Origin: TMP-86 sp046347195
Lineage (GTDB): Bacteria > Pseudomonadota > Gammaproteobacteria > Steroidobacterales > Steroidobacteraceae
DNA: 64,000 bases
Direction of reading: 5' to 3'
NCBI GenBank assembly: GCA_046347195.1
Contig: JAXMGQ010000003.1
Span: 62,001-126,000, forward strand
Positions within the stretch are counted from its first letter, which is position 1; every line of letters starts with the position of its first letter. The notes beneath the pieces are model-generated. The model saw nothing but the letters and a program-made list of their open reading frames with translations, did no database searches and had not been told where the DNA came from. Both the position numbers and the translations under genes were made by a program. This document shows positions 46,220-54,825 of the stretch, piece after piece.

Positions 46220-47893
46220 TCAGAACAGCCCGACCACCTTGCCATCCGGCAGGATGTCGATGTTCGCCGCCGAGGGCACGCGCGGCAGTCCGGGCATGGT
46301 CATGATGTCCCCGCAGATCATCACGATGAACTGCGCACCGGCCGCCAGGCGTACCTCGCGTACGTTGACCATATGGCCCGTGGGCGCGCCCTTGAGCGCC
46401 GGATCCGTCGAGAACGAATACTGCGTCTTGGCCACGCAGATCGGATAGTGCCCGTAGCCCGCGTCCTGCAGCTTCTGGATCTGCCGGCGCACGCTCGTGT
46501 CCGCGCTGATGTCGGAGGCGTGATAGATGGTCCGCGCCACGGTGCGCATCTTCTGCCACAACGTGGCCTGGTCCTCGTATACGAACTTGAACGCACTCGG
46601 CTGCTCGCACAGCTTGACCACTTCCTGCGCAACCTCGGTGGCACCCTTGCCGCCTTCGGCGAAATGCCGTGCCAGAATCACCTTGACGCCCTTCTGTCCC
46701 ATCGAGTCGATCAGCAGCTTCACCTCGGCGTCTGTGTCCTCAGCGCGATGGTTGATCGATACCACGCAGGGAATGCCGTAGTGGTTCTTGACGTTGTCGA
46801 CGTGGCGCTCGAGATTCACCAGGCCCGCCTTCAATGCATCCAGGTTCTCCTTGCCGACTTCCGCCACCGGCACGCCGCCGTGGAACTTCAGCGCCCGGAC
46901 CGTGGCGACGATCACCGCGGCCGAGGGCACGAGACCGGCCTTGCGGCATTTGATGTCGACGAACTTCTCCGCGCCGAGATCAGCGCCGAAGCCTGCTTCG
47001 GTGACGACGTAGTCGGCCAGCTTGAGCGCCGTCTTCGTGGCGATCACGGAATTGCAGCCATGGGCGATGTTGGCGAACGGGCCGCCATGGATGAACGCCG
47101 GGTTGTTCTCCAGCGTCTGCACCAGGTTCGGCGCCAGCGCGTTCTTCAGCAGCACCGTCATGGCGCCGTGTGCGTTCAGCTGGCGGGCGAGGATGGGCTC
47201 GCCGCTCATCGAGGTGCCGATGACGATATTCCCGATACGCTCCTTGAGGTCGTTGAGGCTGGTGGCGAGGCAGAAGATCGCCATGATCTCCGAGGCCACC
47301 ACGATGTCGAAGCCGTCCTCGCGCGTGAAGCCGTTGGCGGGACCGCCGAGTCCCACGGTGATGCTGCGCAGCGCGCGATCATTCAGGTCCACCACGCGCC
47401 GCCAGGCGATGCGGCGCGAATCGAACTTCAGCTCGTTGCCGAAATGGATGTGGTTGTCGATGAGCGCGGAGAGCAGGTTGTGTGCGAGGGAGATCGCAGA
47501 GAAGTCCCCCGTGAAGTGCAGGTTGATGTCCTCCATCGGCACGACCTGCGAGTAGCCGCCACCGGCCGCACCGCCCTTCACGCCGAACACCGGCCCCAAT
47601 GCCGGTTCACGCAGGCAGATGATGGCCTTCTTGCCGATGTAATTCAGCGCATCGCCCAGCCCGACGGTGGTCGTGGTCTTGCCCTCGCCCGCCGGAGTTG
47701 GCGACACTGCGGTCACCAGGATCAGCTTGCCGTCGGGACGTCCCTTGAGCTTGTCGATGCACTCGAGCGAGACCTTGGCCTTGAACCGGCCATAGGCCTC
47801 CAGATGCTCTTCCTCGATGCCGAGACGATCGCGCGCGATCTGCAGGATCGGCTTCATCTTCGCGCCCTGCGCGATTTCGATATTGCTCAGCAT
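46220..47893 (-). CDS. fhs: Formate--tetrahydrofolate ligase
   Basis: Makes 10-formyl-tetrahydrofolate from formate, ATP and tetrahydrofolate, feeding one-carbon metabolism. The 557-residue protein matches the family throughout: a P-loop SPTPAGEGKTTTTVGLGDAL (about residues 64-83), REPALGPVFGVKGGAAGGGYSQVVPMEDINLHFTGD, IAHGCNS, AGFGADLGAEKF, and PSAANID near the end. It is on its own strand opposite the lipoprotein gene 45 bp upstream. Fhs is not universal in Gammaproteobacteria, so it may have a catabolic role such as formate use. Confidence 0.96.
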   Translation of the reverse strand: MLSNIEIAQGAKMKPILQIARDRLGIEEEHLEAYGRFKAKVSLECIDKLKGRPDGKLILVTAVSPTPAGEGKTTTTVGLGDALNYIGKKAIICLREPALGPVFGVKGGAAGGGYSQVVPMEDINLHFTGDFSAISLAHNLLSALIDNHIHFGNELKFDSRRIAWRRVVDLNDRALRSITVGLGGPANGFTREDGFDIVVASEIMAIFCLATSLNDLKERIGNIVIGTSMSGEPILARQLNAHGAMTVLLKNALAPNLVQTLENNPAFIHGGPFANIAHGCNSVIATKTALKLADYVVTEAGFGADLGAEKFVDIKCRKAGLVPSAAVIVATVRALKFHGGVPVAEVGKENLDALKAGLVNLERHVDNVKNHYGIPCVVSINHRAEDTDAEVKLLIDSMGQKGVKVILARHFAEGGKGATEVAQEVVKLCEQPSAFKFVYEDQATLWQKMRTVARTIYHASDISADTSVRRQIQKLQDAGYGHYPICVAKTQYSFSTDPALKGAPTGHMVNVREVRLAAGAQFIVMICGDIMTMPGLPRVPSAANIDILPDGKVVGLF

Positions 47894-47938
47894 GCGCCAC
47901 CCGTCGGGATCCAGCGGGCTTCGAGTATCATTTCGTGC

Positions 47939-48790
47939 ATGAATCGTCCTATGTCGTTGATGTTGTCGTTCGCCACCGCGGCCCTGCTGCTCGCCTGTGG
48001 CCAGCGCGATCAGGTCGCGCCCACCCCCACCCCCTCGTCCTCCGCAAGCTCGCCGACGCCGCCCACGGGGCCCACATCGCCGGGAAGTTCGCAGGCGGCC
48101 CTGGTACCGGTCACCACGGCACCGCCCATTCTAGCAACCGGTACCACACCCGAGTGGCTCGTACGCGTCGATGCCGGTTCTGTATTGGTCAAGGATTTCG
48201 AGGGAACGAGTCACCTCTACCCGGCCGCGAAATCCAGAACTTCGGTGGGCTCAGCTGTTTTTTCGATGGGCCCGCCAGCCAGGAGCGTTCGGTTGACATT
48301 CACTGCCGGTCCCTGCGGTGATGAAGCGCATGCCATGAACGCGAGTGTCGAGATCGACGGGCGCACCGCGACCGGTTGCGCCCGCACTCCCGCCGAAACC
48401 AGCGTTGCCGCGTCGGACTGGTCCTCGAGGCTGTACGACAGTCTGCCGGCGCTTCGAGCCTGCCTCGCGCGCTCGCAGATGGACGGCGCCAGCGTCACGC
48501 ACGTCTCAACCGCACCAGGCGGTGAACTCGCGCTGGAACTTCGTGATGCGGACGGCGCACGTTTCTACTGCAACGTGCCCCCCGGCAGCTCCCGGATCAC
48601 GAGCTTCGAGCCGGCGCCCGCGGATTCCACGCCGGGCGCGGTGTCGCCGGCGTTCTCGCGTTCCATCGCCGCCTTCTCGCGGCTGGGCTGCGACGATGCA
48701 CCCATCGAGGTCCTGTCGGGCAATGGCGAAGTGCTGGGATATTGGCAGACAGGCCACTGCGCCGAGTCGACACTGGATCAGCCGCCTTGA
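47939..48790 (+). CDS. Hypothetical lipoprotein
   Basis: A 283-residue lipoprotein with lipobox LLLACG near residue 20, a Pro/Ser/Thr-rich linker (residues 25-70) and a globular part with four or more cysteines (GPCGDEAH, TGCARTP, RACLAR, FYCNVPP, GCDDAP, GHCAEST), suggesting disulfides. No recognised catalytic motif; parts resemble the COG3650-type extracytoplasmic domain. It is divergent from fhs. Its stop overlaps a possible TTG start of the TetR regulator. Confidence 0.7.
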   Translation: MNRPMSLMLSFATAALLLACGQRDQVAPTPTPSSSASSPTPPTGPTSPGSSQAALVPVTTAPPILATGTTPEWLVRVDAGSVLVKDFEGTSHLYPAAKSRTSVGSAVFSMGPPARSVRLTFTAGPCGDEAHAMNASVEIDGRTATGCARTPAETSVAASDWSSRLYDSLPALRACLARSQMDGASVTHVSTAPGGELALELRDADGARFYCNVPPGSSRITSFEPAPADSTPGAVSPAFSRSIAAFSRLGCDDAPIEVLSGNGEVLGYWQTGHCAESTLDQPP

Positions 48791-49443
48791 CGACGGCAGG
48801 CCGCCGCATCGAGGAGAAGGAACGGCGACGCCGCGAGATCATCGATGCGGCCGAGGAGGTGTTCGCCGAGGTCGGGTTCGATGCCGCCACGATGCAGCAG
48901 ATCGCGCGGCACGCGCGCCTGTCGCGGGCGCTCGTCTACCTCTACTTCAAGGACAAGGCCGAGCTGCAGTTCGCCATCGCCGAGCGCGCCGGGCAGCAAC
49001 TCACGCAACGCTTCACCCAGGCGGCGGCCCGCCATCGCAAGGGACTGGAGCAGATCATCGCCATCGGTCGCGCCTTCCTGGCTTTCGCACAGGAATTCCC
49101 GGTCTACTTCAATGCCATCGCCATGGTCGAATCGCTGTTGAGCGCTGATGATCCGGGCAGCCGCCACCTCGAGGCGTGCAGGCAGGGCCAGGCGGAAAGG
49201 ATGTCCATCATGGTCGCGGCACTGGAACGCGGCATGGAGGACGAGACCATCCGACCAGACATCGGCGACCCCCTGGTCACTGCCCTGGCGCTGTGGGGGT
49301 TCATGCACGGCATCATCCGGTTGAGCACCGCCAGGGCGGGAACCTTCGCCCGCGAGAGCATCAGCGCACAGCAACTCGGCAACCAGGCCCTGCAGATGGC
49401 GCGGCAATCCTTGCGAGGAGATAATCTTCCGATTTCACAATAA
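48787..49443 (+). CDS. TetR-family transcriptional regulator
   Basis: A 218-residue regulator. The N-terminal helix-turn-helix is clear: RRREIIDAAEEVFAEVGFDAATMQQIARHARLSRALVYLYFKDKAELQFAI. The C-terminal ligand-binding part resembles TetR_C members. The start may be TTG 48787, overlapping the lipoprotein stop, or an upstream TTG at 48742. It ends before an A+T-rich gap. The target genes are unknown; the beta-oxidation enzyme at 51.3 kb is one candidate. Confidence 0.85.
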   Translation: MTTAGRRIEEKERRRREIIDAAEEVFAEVGFDAATMQQIARHARLSRALVYLYFKDKAELQFAIAERAGQQLTQRFTQAAARHRKGLEQIIAIGRAFLAFAQEFPVYFNAIAMVESLLSADDPGSRHLEACRQGQAERMSIMVAALERGMEDETIRPDIGDPLVTALALWGFMHGIIRLSTARAGTFARESISAQQLGNQALQMARQSLRGDNLPISQ

Positions 49444-49531
49444 GTTGGGATGACTTTCCATAAATTGGTCGATAAACATCTTTCAAGCCTTTCATTGCTG
49501 TCTTCTGTGAATTGGCTTGGATAATTCCGCA

Positions 49532-49559
49532 TTGAGTTTTGTAATTTCTCTTGTATATT
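49532..49559 (+). promoter_or_regulatory. Candidate promoter in A+T-rich gap
   Basis: TTGAGT (49532-49537), a 16-bp spacer and TATATT (49554-49559). The -10 is one base from consensus and the -35 has four matches. It lies about 76 bp before the start of the hypothetical gene at 49635. The gap 49444-49634 is strongly A+T-rich and has no gene. Confidence 0.5.
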
Positions 49560-49634
49560 CGCCTTGCAGTGCCTTGATTTAACAAGATAGATCCGGCCAT
49601 AAAAACCTAACAAATTACATTAAGCATCCTCGCT

Positions 49635-50018
49635 ATGAGCAACGTATGGGAATGCTTTCATTCGGCCACGCTTGAGCTGGTCCGCTCCACGCCGATCAAG
49701 AGCCGGCTGGCCGGGGCCTTTCGCCGCTACCTCGCCGATCTCAAGGAAGAGCAGATTCCCCGTGAAGCGCGCGCGAATTTCATCAAGGTCGTGCAGTCGC
49801 TGAGCAGCGTGAAGCCCCTGCCCGGAGAAGACCCGGTGGCTGCTTCCGTGCGGAAGATGTCGAACCACGAAGCCGACGAATGCGCCGCGATGATCGTGGA
49901 GATCTACGGTGCGATGAACGGGGCGGCGCAGGTTCCGGTGAAGCAGACGGCCTCGATCGTGCCGCTGCACCCTGACATCGACATCCCGGCCACCATCGCC
50001 AGCGTCAGTCGAGCTTGA
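49635..50018 (+). CDS. Conserved hypothetical protein
   Basis: A 127-residue cytoplasmic protein of mainly alpha-helical character (ECFHSATLELVRSTPIKSRLAGAFRRYLADL, then MSNHEADECAAMIVEIYGAM). I recall similar small proteins of unknown function in Xanthomonas-type genomes. There is no signal peptide or catalytic motif. It converges with the TIR-like gene, overlapping by 14 bp at their 3' ends. ATG 49635 matches the plausible family start. Confidence 0.65.
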   Translation: MSNVWECFHSATLELVRSTPIKSRLAGAFRRYLADLKEEQIPREARANFIKVVQSLSSVKPLPGEDPVAASVRKMSNHEADECAAMIVEIYGAMNGAAQVPVKQTASIVPLHPDIDIPATIASVSRA

Positions 50019-50460
50019 ACTCGATGGTGTCCCAGCGCGTCGTGTCTTCATGACGCGCCTGACGGCGTAACGCGTCCGTCAACTGGCGATCGTTCCAGCC
50101 CACCACCTCGTCGGCAAACTCGGTGATGCCCTTGGGCAAGACTTCCGTCGAACCGAAGTGCTCGAGCGCGACGACCGGCTTGTCCGCAGCTTTCGCGAAC
50201 GTGAGCTGGAAGCCCACGATGTCCGGTTGCTCGCGGTAGACGGCGGGGGTGACGATGATCACCTCTGCCGCGGCGATCTGCCGGCGCAGATCCTCGCGCT
50301 GGGCCTCCTTGTCGATGGGGCGCTTGAGATGCGGCTCGCTGGTGTTGCGGTAGTAGAAATTGCCCGGCGCTTCCAGGTATTCGAACACGCGCGAGTAGTC
50401 ATCGTTCTCCGCCCATGTGTGGCAGACGAAGACTCGAATGGGATCCCGGGGGCCAGCCAT
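50005..50460 (-). CDS. TIR-like (DUF1863) domain protein
   Basis: A 151-residue protein that is one TIR-like domain: RVFVCHTWAENDDYSRVFEYLE (the first strand and loop), YYRNTSEP, AAAEVIIVTPAVY, DIVGFQLTFAKAADKPVVALE and a C-terminal VGWN block. DUF1863 domains occur in Thoeris and related defence proteins as NAD hydrolases or cyclases. At the place where the catalytic Glu sits in many such domains (in xxExxxA) this protein has Gln 85 (GFQLTFA), so it may be non-enzymatic or use another residue. Start ATG 50460. It is divergent from the EEP gene 61 bp away. Confidence 0.75.
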   Translation of the reverse strand: MAGPRDPIRVFVCHTWAENDDYSRVFEYLEAPGNFYYRNTSEPHLKRPIDKEAQREDLRRQIAAAEVIIVTPAVYREQPDIVGFQLTFAKAADKPVVALEHFGSTEVLPKGITEFADEVVGWNDRQLTDALRRQARHEDTTRWDTIEFKLD

Positions 50461-50521
50461 GAGGTTAGTTTAACCGGACGAAGACCATGCGCAACCGGTG
50501 TGGCGCCGATACAATCCTGCG

Positions 50522-51268
50522 GTGCGACTGCTAATCTATAACATCCGATACGCCACCGGCGTCGGCCCGGCGTTCCATCTGCCGGTTCCCGGTGCGGGCT
50601 ACCTGCGATCGAACCCGATGGTGCTGCGCCAGATCACCGACTTCATCAAGCATGAGCAGCCTGACGTCGTGGGTCTCATCGAGGTGGACACCGGCTCGAT
50701 CCGCTCGGGCATGGTCAACCAGGCCGACGTCATCGCCCGGTCGCTGGGTCACTACTCCACCTACGAGTGCAAGTACGGTATCGCCTCGCTCAACCAGCTC
50801 GTGCCCATCGTGCGCAAGCAGTCGAACGCCTTCCTGGCCGCACCCAGCGTGCGCGGGGAGCGCTTCCATTACTTCGACACCGGCATCAAGCGGCTGATCA
50901 TCGAACTCGAGCTGGACGAGGTGGCCATCTTCCTCGTGCACCTGTCGCTGAAGTTCCGCCACCGTCAGTACCAGCTGCGCTACCTGCACGAGCTGGTGAG
51001 CCGTTCCGCGAAGCCGGTCATCGTCGCGGGTGACTTCAACACCTTCTGGGGCGAGCACGAGATCTACCTGTTCATGCGCGCCTCCGGTCTCACCAGCGCC
51101 AACGCCCAGCGCCTGCCGTCCTATCCGAGCCGCAATCCTCGCAAGGAGCTGGATTTCATCCTCCACAGCCAGCAGATCCGGATCGACAGATTCACCATCC
51201 CGGACATTCGCCTGTCCGATCACCTGCCCCTGCTGTGCGATTTCACCGTGAACGAGGCGGCCGCCTGA
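50522..51268 (+). CDS. Endonuclease/exonuclease/phosphatase (EEP) family protein
   Basis: A 248-residue metal-dependent phosphohydrolase. EEP motifs are MRLLIYNIRY at the start (metal-binding Asn), VVGLIEVD (catalytic Glu), VHLSL, VIVAGDFNTFWGEHE, LDFILHS and LSDHLPLLCDF (catalytic Asp-His). Members cut DNA, phospholipids or phosphoinositides. No signal peptide, so it is cytoplasmic. The start is GTG 50522. It is a neighbour of the TIR-like gene, possibly regulated from the 61-bp shared gap. Confidence 0.85.
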   Translation: MRLLIYNIRYATGVGPAFHLPVPGAGYLRSNPMVLRQITDFIKHEQPDVVGLIEVDTGSIRSGMVNQADVIARSLGHYSTYECKYGIASLNQLVPIVRKQSNAFLAAPSVRGERFHYFDTGIKRLIIELELDEVAIFLVHLSLKFRHRQYQLRYLHELVSRSAKPVIVAGDFNTFWGEHEIYLFMRASGLTSANAQRLPSYPSRNPRKELDFILHSQQIRIDRFTIPDIRLSDHLPLLCDFTVNEAAA

Positions 51269-51287
51269 AGCCGCCGGAGACACTGCC

Positions 51288-53318
51288 ATGCCCGATGCGC
51301 CCGCTTGCTGGAACCTGAAATTCGATGAAGCCGGGCTCGCCTGGCTCACCATGGACAAGCCCAACACCGGTGCGAACGTGCTGTCGCAGGGCGTTCTCGC
51401 CGAACTCGATCAACGGCTCGCGGAGGTCGAGGCCCGATCCCCCAGGGGGTTGGTCGTCACTTCGGCCAAGAAGAGCGGCTTCATCGCGGGCGCGGACATC
51501 AAGGAATTCACCGGCATGCGCACGCCGGCCGAGGCGGCAGGGGCGATGCGCACCGGCCATCGCGTCTTCGACCGTCTCGAAGCCCTGCCCTGCCCCAGCG
51601 TTGCCGTGATCCAGGGCTTCGCGCTGGGCGGCGGGCTGGAACTGGCGCTGGCCTGCACCTACCGCGTCGGCGTGGACGATGGGAAGCTCAGCCTGGGATT
51701 CCCGGAAGTCCAGCTCGGCATCCATCCGGGCTTCGGCGGCACGGTGCGCAGCGTCCGGCTCGTGGGCGTGCGCCCCGCCATGGACATGATGCTCACCGGC
51801 AAGCCGGTGAAGGCCGACCATGCGCTGGCCATCGGCCTCATCGACCGGCTGTCGACGCCGGCCGAGGCCCTGGATGCGGCGCGTGCCTTGCTGCGGGACA
51901 AGCCGGCGCGCGGCAGCGCCCCTTTCGTCGAGAAGCTGCTCAACCTGGGCTTCGTACGGCCGTTCATCGCCCGCCAGATCGAGGCCACGGTCCAGCGCAA
52001 GGCCCGGCGGGATCACTACCCCGCGCCCTACGCGATGATCGACCTGTGGCGCCGGCATGGGGCATCGGGCCAGGCGAGCATGGATGCGGAAGTTCGCTCG
52101 CTGGGCGAGTTGATGGTGTCTCCCACCGCCCGCAACCTCGTGCGCGTATTCCTGTTGCAGGACCGTCTCAAGGGCCTGGGCGGCAAGCCCTCCTTCGAGT
52201 GCCGGGCGCTGCATGTCGTCGGCGCCGGTGTGATGGGTGGCGACATCGCCGCCTGGGGTGCACTGCGGGGTTTGAACGTCACCCTGCAGGATCGCAGCGA
52301 GGAGCTGATCCGGCCCGCCATGGAGCGCGCGCGGGCGCTGTTCGAGAAGCGCTTGAAGGAGCCTGCGGCGGTGGGCGCGGCGCTGGCGAGGCTCAAGCCC
52401 GATGTCGCCGGTGCCGGTGTGCGCGAAGCCGACGTGGTCATCGAGGCCATCTTCGAAAATGCCGATGCCAAGCGCAGCCTGTACGCGCAGCTCGAGCCGC
52501 AGATGAAACCGGGCGCGCTGCTCGCGACCAACACCTCCAGCATCATGACCGAAACGCTGGCGGAAAAGCTCACCGATCCGAGCCGGCTGGCAGGCGTCCA
52601 CTTCTTCAACCCCGTGGCGCAGATGCAGCTCATCGAAGTCGTGCGCGGCAGCGGCACGCGACCCGAGGTCGAGGCCGCGGCCCTGGCCTTCGTACGCAAG
52701 CTCGACAAGCTGCCGCTGCCCTGCCGCAGCGCCCCGGGGTTCGTCGTCAACCGCATCCTGATGCCCTACATCAACGAGGCGCTGGCGGCGCTGGAGTCGG
52801 GCATTCCGGCGCAGGTCATCGACCGTTGCAGCGTGGATTTCGGCATGCCCATGGGTCCCATCGAGCTGGCGGACGTGGTCGGTCTCGATGTGTGCCTGTC
52901 GGTGGGCCGCGTGCTGGCACAGGCCTTCGGGCGCACCGCGCCTGCGGTGCTCGAGCAGAAGGTGGCCGCGAAGGAGCTGGGCCGCAAGACCGGCCAGGGT
53001 TTCTACCGTTGGGAGAACGGCAAGCCGGTACGTCCCGACACCCCGGCCGCCGCGCCCCCCGAGGATCTGCAGGACCGCCTGATCCTGACCATGCTCAACG
53101 AGGCCGTGGCCATCCTGCGCGAAAAGGTTGCGCAAGATCACGATTTGCTGGATGCAGGCGTCATTTTTGCGACTGGGTTTGCGCCATTTCGCGGTGGTCC
53201 CCTGCAATATGCCAAGGACCGCGGGATAGCGGCCGTTCGACACCGCCTGACCGAACTGCAACAGCGTTACGGAGACCGCTTCCGGCCCGATGAGGGTTGG
53301 GACGCACTCGCCGAATGA
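51288..53318 (+). CDS. fadJ: Fatty-acid oxidation bifunctional enzyme (enoyl-CoA hydratase / 3-hydroxyacyl-CoA dehydrogenase)
   Basis: A 676-residue FadB/FadJ-type alpha subunit. The N-terminal crotonase has the oxyanion motif SGFIAGADIKEF and catalytic Glu 118 and Glu 140 (GGGLELA, GFPEVQLG). The C-terminal half has a Rossmann motif VVGAGVMGGDIA (about residue 307), the catalytic His in GVHFFNPVAQMQLIEVV, and dimerisation domains. It hydrates and oxidises acyl-CoA intermediates. The FadA thiolase partner is not in the window. Isocitrate lyase elsewhere in the window would let the acetyl-CoA be assimilated. Confidence 0.93.
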   Translation: MPDAPACWNLKFDEAGLAWLTMDKPNTGANVLSQGVLAELDQRLAEVEARSPRGLVVTSAKKSGFIAGADIKEFTGMRTPAEAAGAMRTGHRVFDRLEALPCPSVAVIQGFALGGGLELALACTYRVGVDDGKLSLGFPEVQLGIHPGFGGTVRSVRLVGVRPAMDMMLTGKPVKADHALAIGLIDRLSTPAEALDAARALLRDKPARGSAPFVEKLLNLGFVRPFIARQIEATVQRKARRDHYPAPYAMIDLWRRHGASGQASMDAEVRSLGELMVSPTARNLVRVFLLQDRLKGLGGKPSFECRALHVVGAGVMGGDIAAWGALRGLNVTLQDRSEELIRPAMERARALFEKRLKEPAAVGAALARLKPDVAGAGVREADVVIEAIFENADAKRSLYAQLEPQMKPGALLATNTSSIMTETLAEKLTDPSRLAGVHFFNPVAQMQLIEVVRGSGTRPEVEAAALAFVRKLDKLPLPCRSAPGFVVNRILMPYINEALAALESGIPAQVIDRCSVDFGMPMGPIELADVVGLDVCLSVGRVLAQAFGRTAPAVLEQKVAAKELGRKTGQGFYRWENGKPVRPDTPAAAPPEDLQDRLILTMLNEAVAILREKVAQDHDLLDAGVIFATGFAPFRGGPLQYAKDRGIAAVRHRLTELQQRYGDRFRPDEGWDALAE

Positions 53319-53382
53319 CCGGCGGGCCGAACGCCAGCCGCTGCCCTGTGTTAGCATCGCGCGCGACAATCTCAAGGTTGTG

Positions 53383-54444
53383 ATGGAAGACAAGCCAGTA
53401 GAAGTCTCGATACTGAAGACGTTCTCGCCTCTGGACGGATTGAAGGCGGAGAACATACAGGCGCTCGCCCGCAAGACGCAGCTCAAGGAGATCAGCGCCG
53501 GCCGCATCCTGTTCAAGGAAGGCGACACCGACAAGCGCACGGTGTACATCGTCGCCGGTACCGTGGAACTGCGCGCCAACGACCGCACGGTCGGCACCAT
53601 CAAGGGCGGCACGCCCGAGGCGCGTTCCGCGCTCACCCCGCAGCTGCCGCGCAAGTACACCGCGCGCGCCATGGACAACGTGCAGTACATCAGCATCGAC
53701 AGCGACCTGCTCGATGTGCTGCTGACCTGGGACCAGACCGGGCAGTACGAGGTGGGCGAGCTGGGCCGGACCGGCGTGCACGAGAGCGCCGACTGGATGA
53801 CCACGCTTCTGCAGACCAAGGCCTTCCACCGCATCCCGCCGGCCAACATCCAGGCCATCTTCATGCGCATGCAGCGCATCAACTACCGTGCCGGCGATGT
53901 GGTCATCAAGCAGGGCACGGAGGGCGACTTCTTCTACGTCGTCATGGCCGGCAAGTGCATCGTGACGCGCGAGACGCCGCTCAACAAGGAAGGCATCAAG
54001 CTCGCGGAACTGGGCCCGGGCGACAGTTTCGGCGAGGAAGCGCTCATCGCCGAGGCCAAGCGCAATGCCACCGTGGTGATGCAGACCGACGGGAGCCTCA
54101 TGCGCCTGGGCAAGCAGGACTTCCAGACGCTGCTCAACGAGCCGCTCCTGCAGTGGGTGGACTACGAGGAGGCGAAGAAGCTCATCGCCCGCGGCGGCAA
54201 GTGGCTCGACGTACGGCTGCCGAGCGAGTTCCAGAACTTCCGCATCGACGATGCGATGAACATCCCGCTGTACTTCATCCGGCTGAAGATCAACATGCTG
54301 GACAAGAAGACGCCCTACGTCGTCTGCTGCGACACGGGACGGCGCAGCTCCGCCGGTGCCTACATCCTGAGTGAGCGCGGGTTCGAGGCCTATGTGCTCA
54401 AAGGCGGGCTCGCCGCCACCGAGGCCGCGCGAGGCAAGCGCTGA
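53383..54444 (+). CDS. Cyclic nucleotide-binding domain protein fused to rhodanese
   Basis: A 353-residue cytoplasmic protein with two cNMP-binding domains and a C-terminal rhodanese. Domain 1 (about residues 10-110) lacks a proper phosphate-binding cassette. Domain 2 (about 145-255) has FGEEALIAEAKRNATV, the expected cassette with its Glu and Arg. The rhodanese domain has WLDVRLPSEF and an active-site loop CDTGRRSS with catalytic Cys. A role in cAMP-sensing signalling or sulfur transfer is plausible. ATG 53383 is used; GTG 53380 is equally near. It follows the FadJ-type gene by 64 bp and converges on pilZ. Confidence 0.85.
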   Translation: MEDKPVEVSILKTFSPLDGLKAENIQALARKTQLKEISAGRILFKEGDTDKRTVYIVAGTVELRANDRTVGTIKGGTPEARSALTPQLPRKYTARAMDNVQYISIDSDLLDVLLTWDQTGQYEVGELGRTGVHESADWMTTLLQTKAFHRIPPANIQAIFMRMQRINYRAGDVVIKQGTEGDFFYVVMAGKCIVTRETPLNKEGIKLAELGPGDSFGEEALIAEAKRNATVVMQTDGSLMRLGKQDFQTLLNEPLLQWVDYEEAKKLIARGGKWLDVRLPSEFQNFRIDDAMNIPLYFIRLKINMLDKKTPYVVCCDTGRRSSAGAYILSERGFEAYVLKGGLAATEAARGKR

Positions 54445-54451
54445 GGGCGCT

Positions 54452-54470
54452 GGCGGCCACACCGGCCGCC
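54452..54470. terminator. Hairpin between convergent genes
   Basis: A 7-bp G+C stem (GGCGGCC at 54452-54458 and GGCCGCC at 54464-54470) with a five-base loop in the 28-bp gap between two convergent genes. It lacks a T-run on either side, so bidirectional termination is possible but unproven. Confidence 0.3.
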
Positions 54471-54472
54471 GG

Positions 54473-54823
54473 TCACATCGTATGCGTCGGCTTGTCCCCG
54501 CCGAGGGCGCCGGCAAGATAGTTCTCGATCTTCTTCTGGGTGTTGCCGCGATCCTGGTCGCTGAACTGCACGCCGATGCCGGCCGTGCGGCGCGAGGAAG
54601 CGCCCTTGGGCGTCATCCAGATGACCCGGCCGGCCACCGGCAGCTTCTCCTCCTCGCCCATGAGGTTCAGCAGCATGAACACCTCGTCACCGAGGCGATA
54701 GTTGCTGTTGGTCGGGATGAACAGGCCGCCATTCTTCACGAAGGGCATGTAGGCGAGGTACAGGGCGCTCTTGTCCTTGATGGTGAGCGTCAACAGGCCT
54801 GGTTTGTTGCTCGGACTGCGCAA
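54473..54823 (-). CDS. PilZ domain protein
   Basis: A 116-residue protein of the type IV pilus-linked PilZ family: LLTLTIKDKSALYLAYMPFVKNGGLFIPTN, YRLGDEVFMLLNL, KLPVAGRVIWMTP and IGVQFSDQD. Classical PilZ domains bind c-di-GMP through RxxxR and DxSxxG motifs; the Arg motif is not clear here, as in the PilZ proteins required for pilus assembly that do not bind c-di-GMP. The start is TTG 54823, two bases after the holB stop; it is the last gene of the operon. Confidence 0.88.
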   Translation of the reverse strand: MRSPSNKPGLLTLTIKDKSALYLAYMPFVKNGGLFIPTNSNYRLGDEVFMLLNLMGEEEKLPVAGRVIWMTPKGASSRRTAGIGVQFSDQDRGNTQKKIENYLAGALGGDKPTHTM

Positions 54824-54825
54824 AT

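Noticed and set aside
45978..46610. Upstream extension of the hypothetical protein on the minus strand
   Set aside because: It overlaps fhs in another frame; the likely start is at 45977.
46169..48790. Very long plus-strand frame of 873 codons
   Set aside because: Most of it is antisense to fhs, which has full family sequence. Only the part from 47939 (the lipoprotein) is real.
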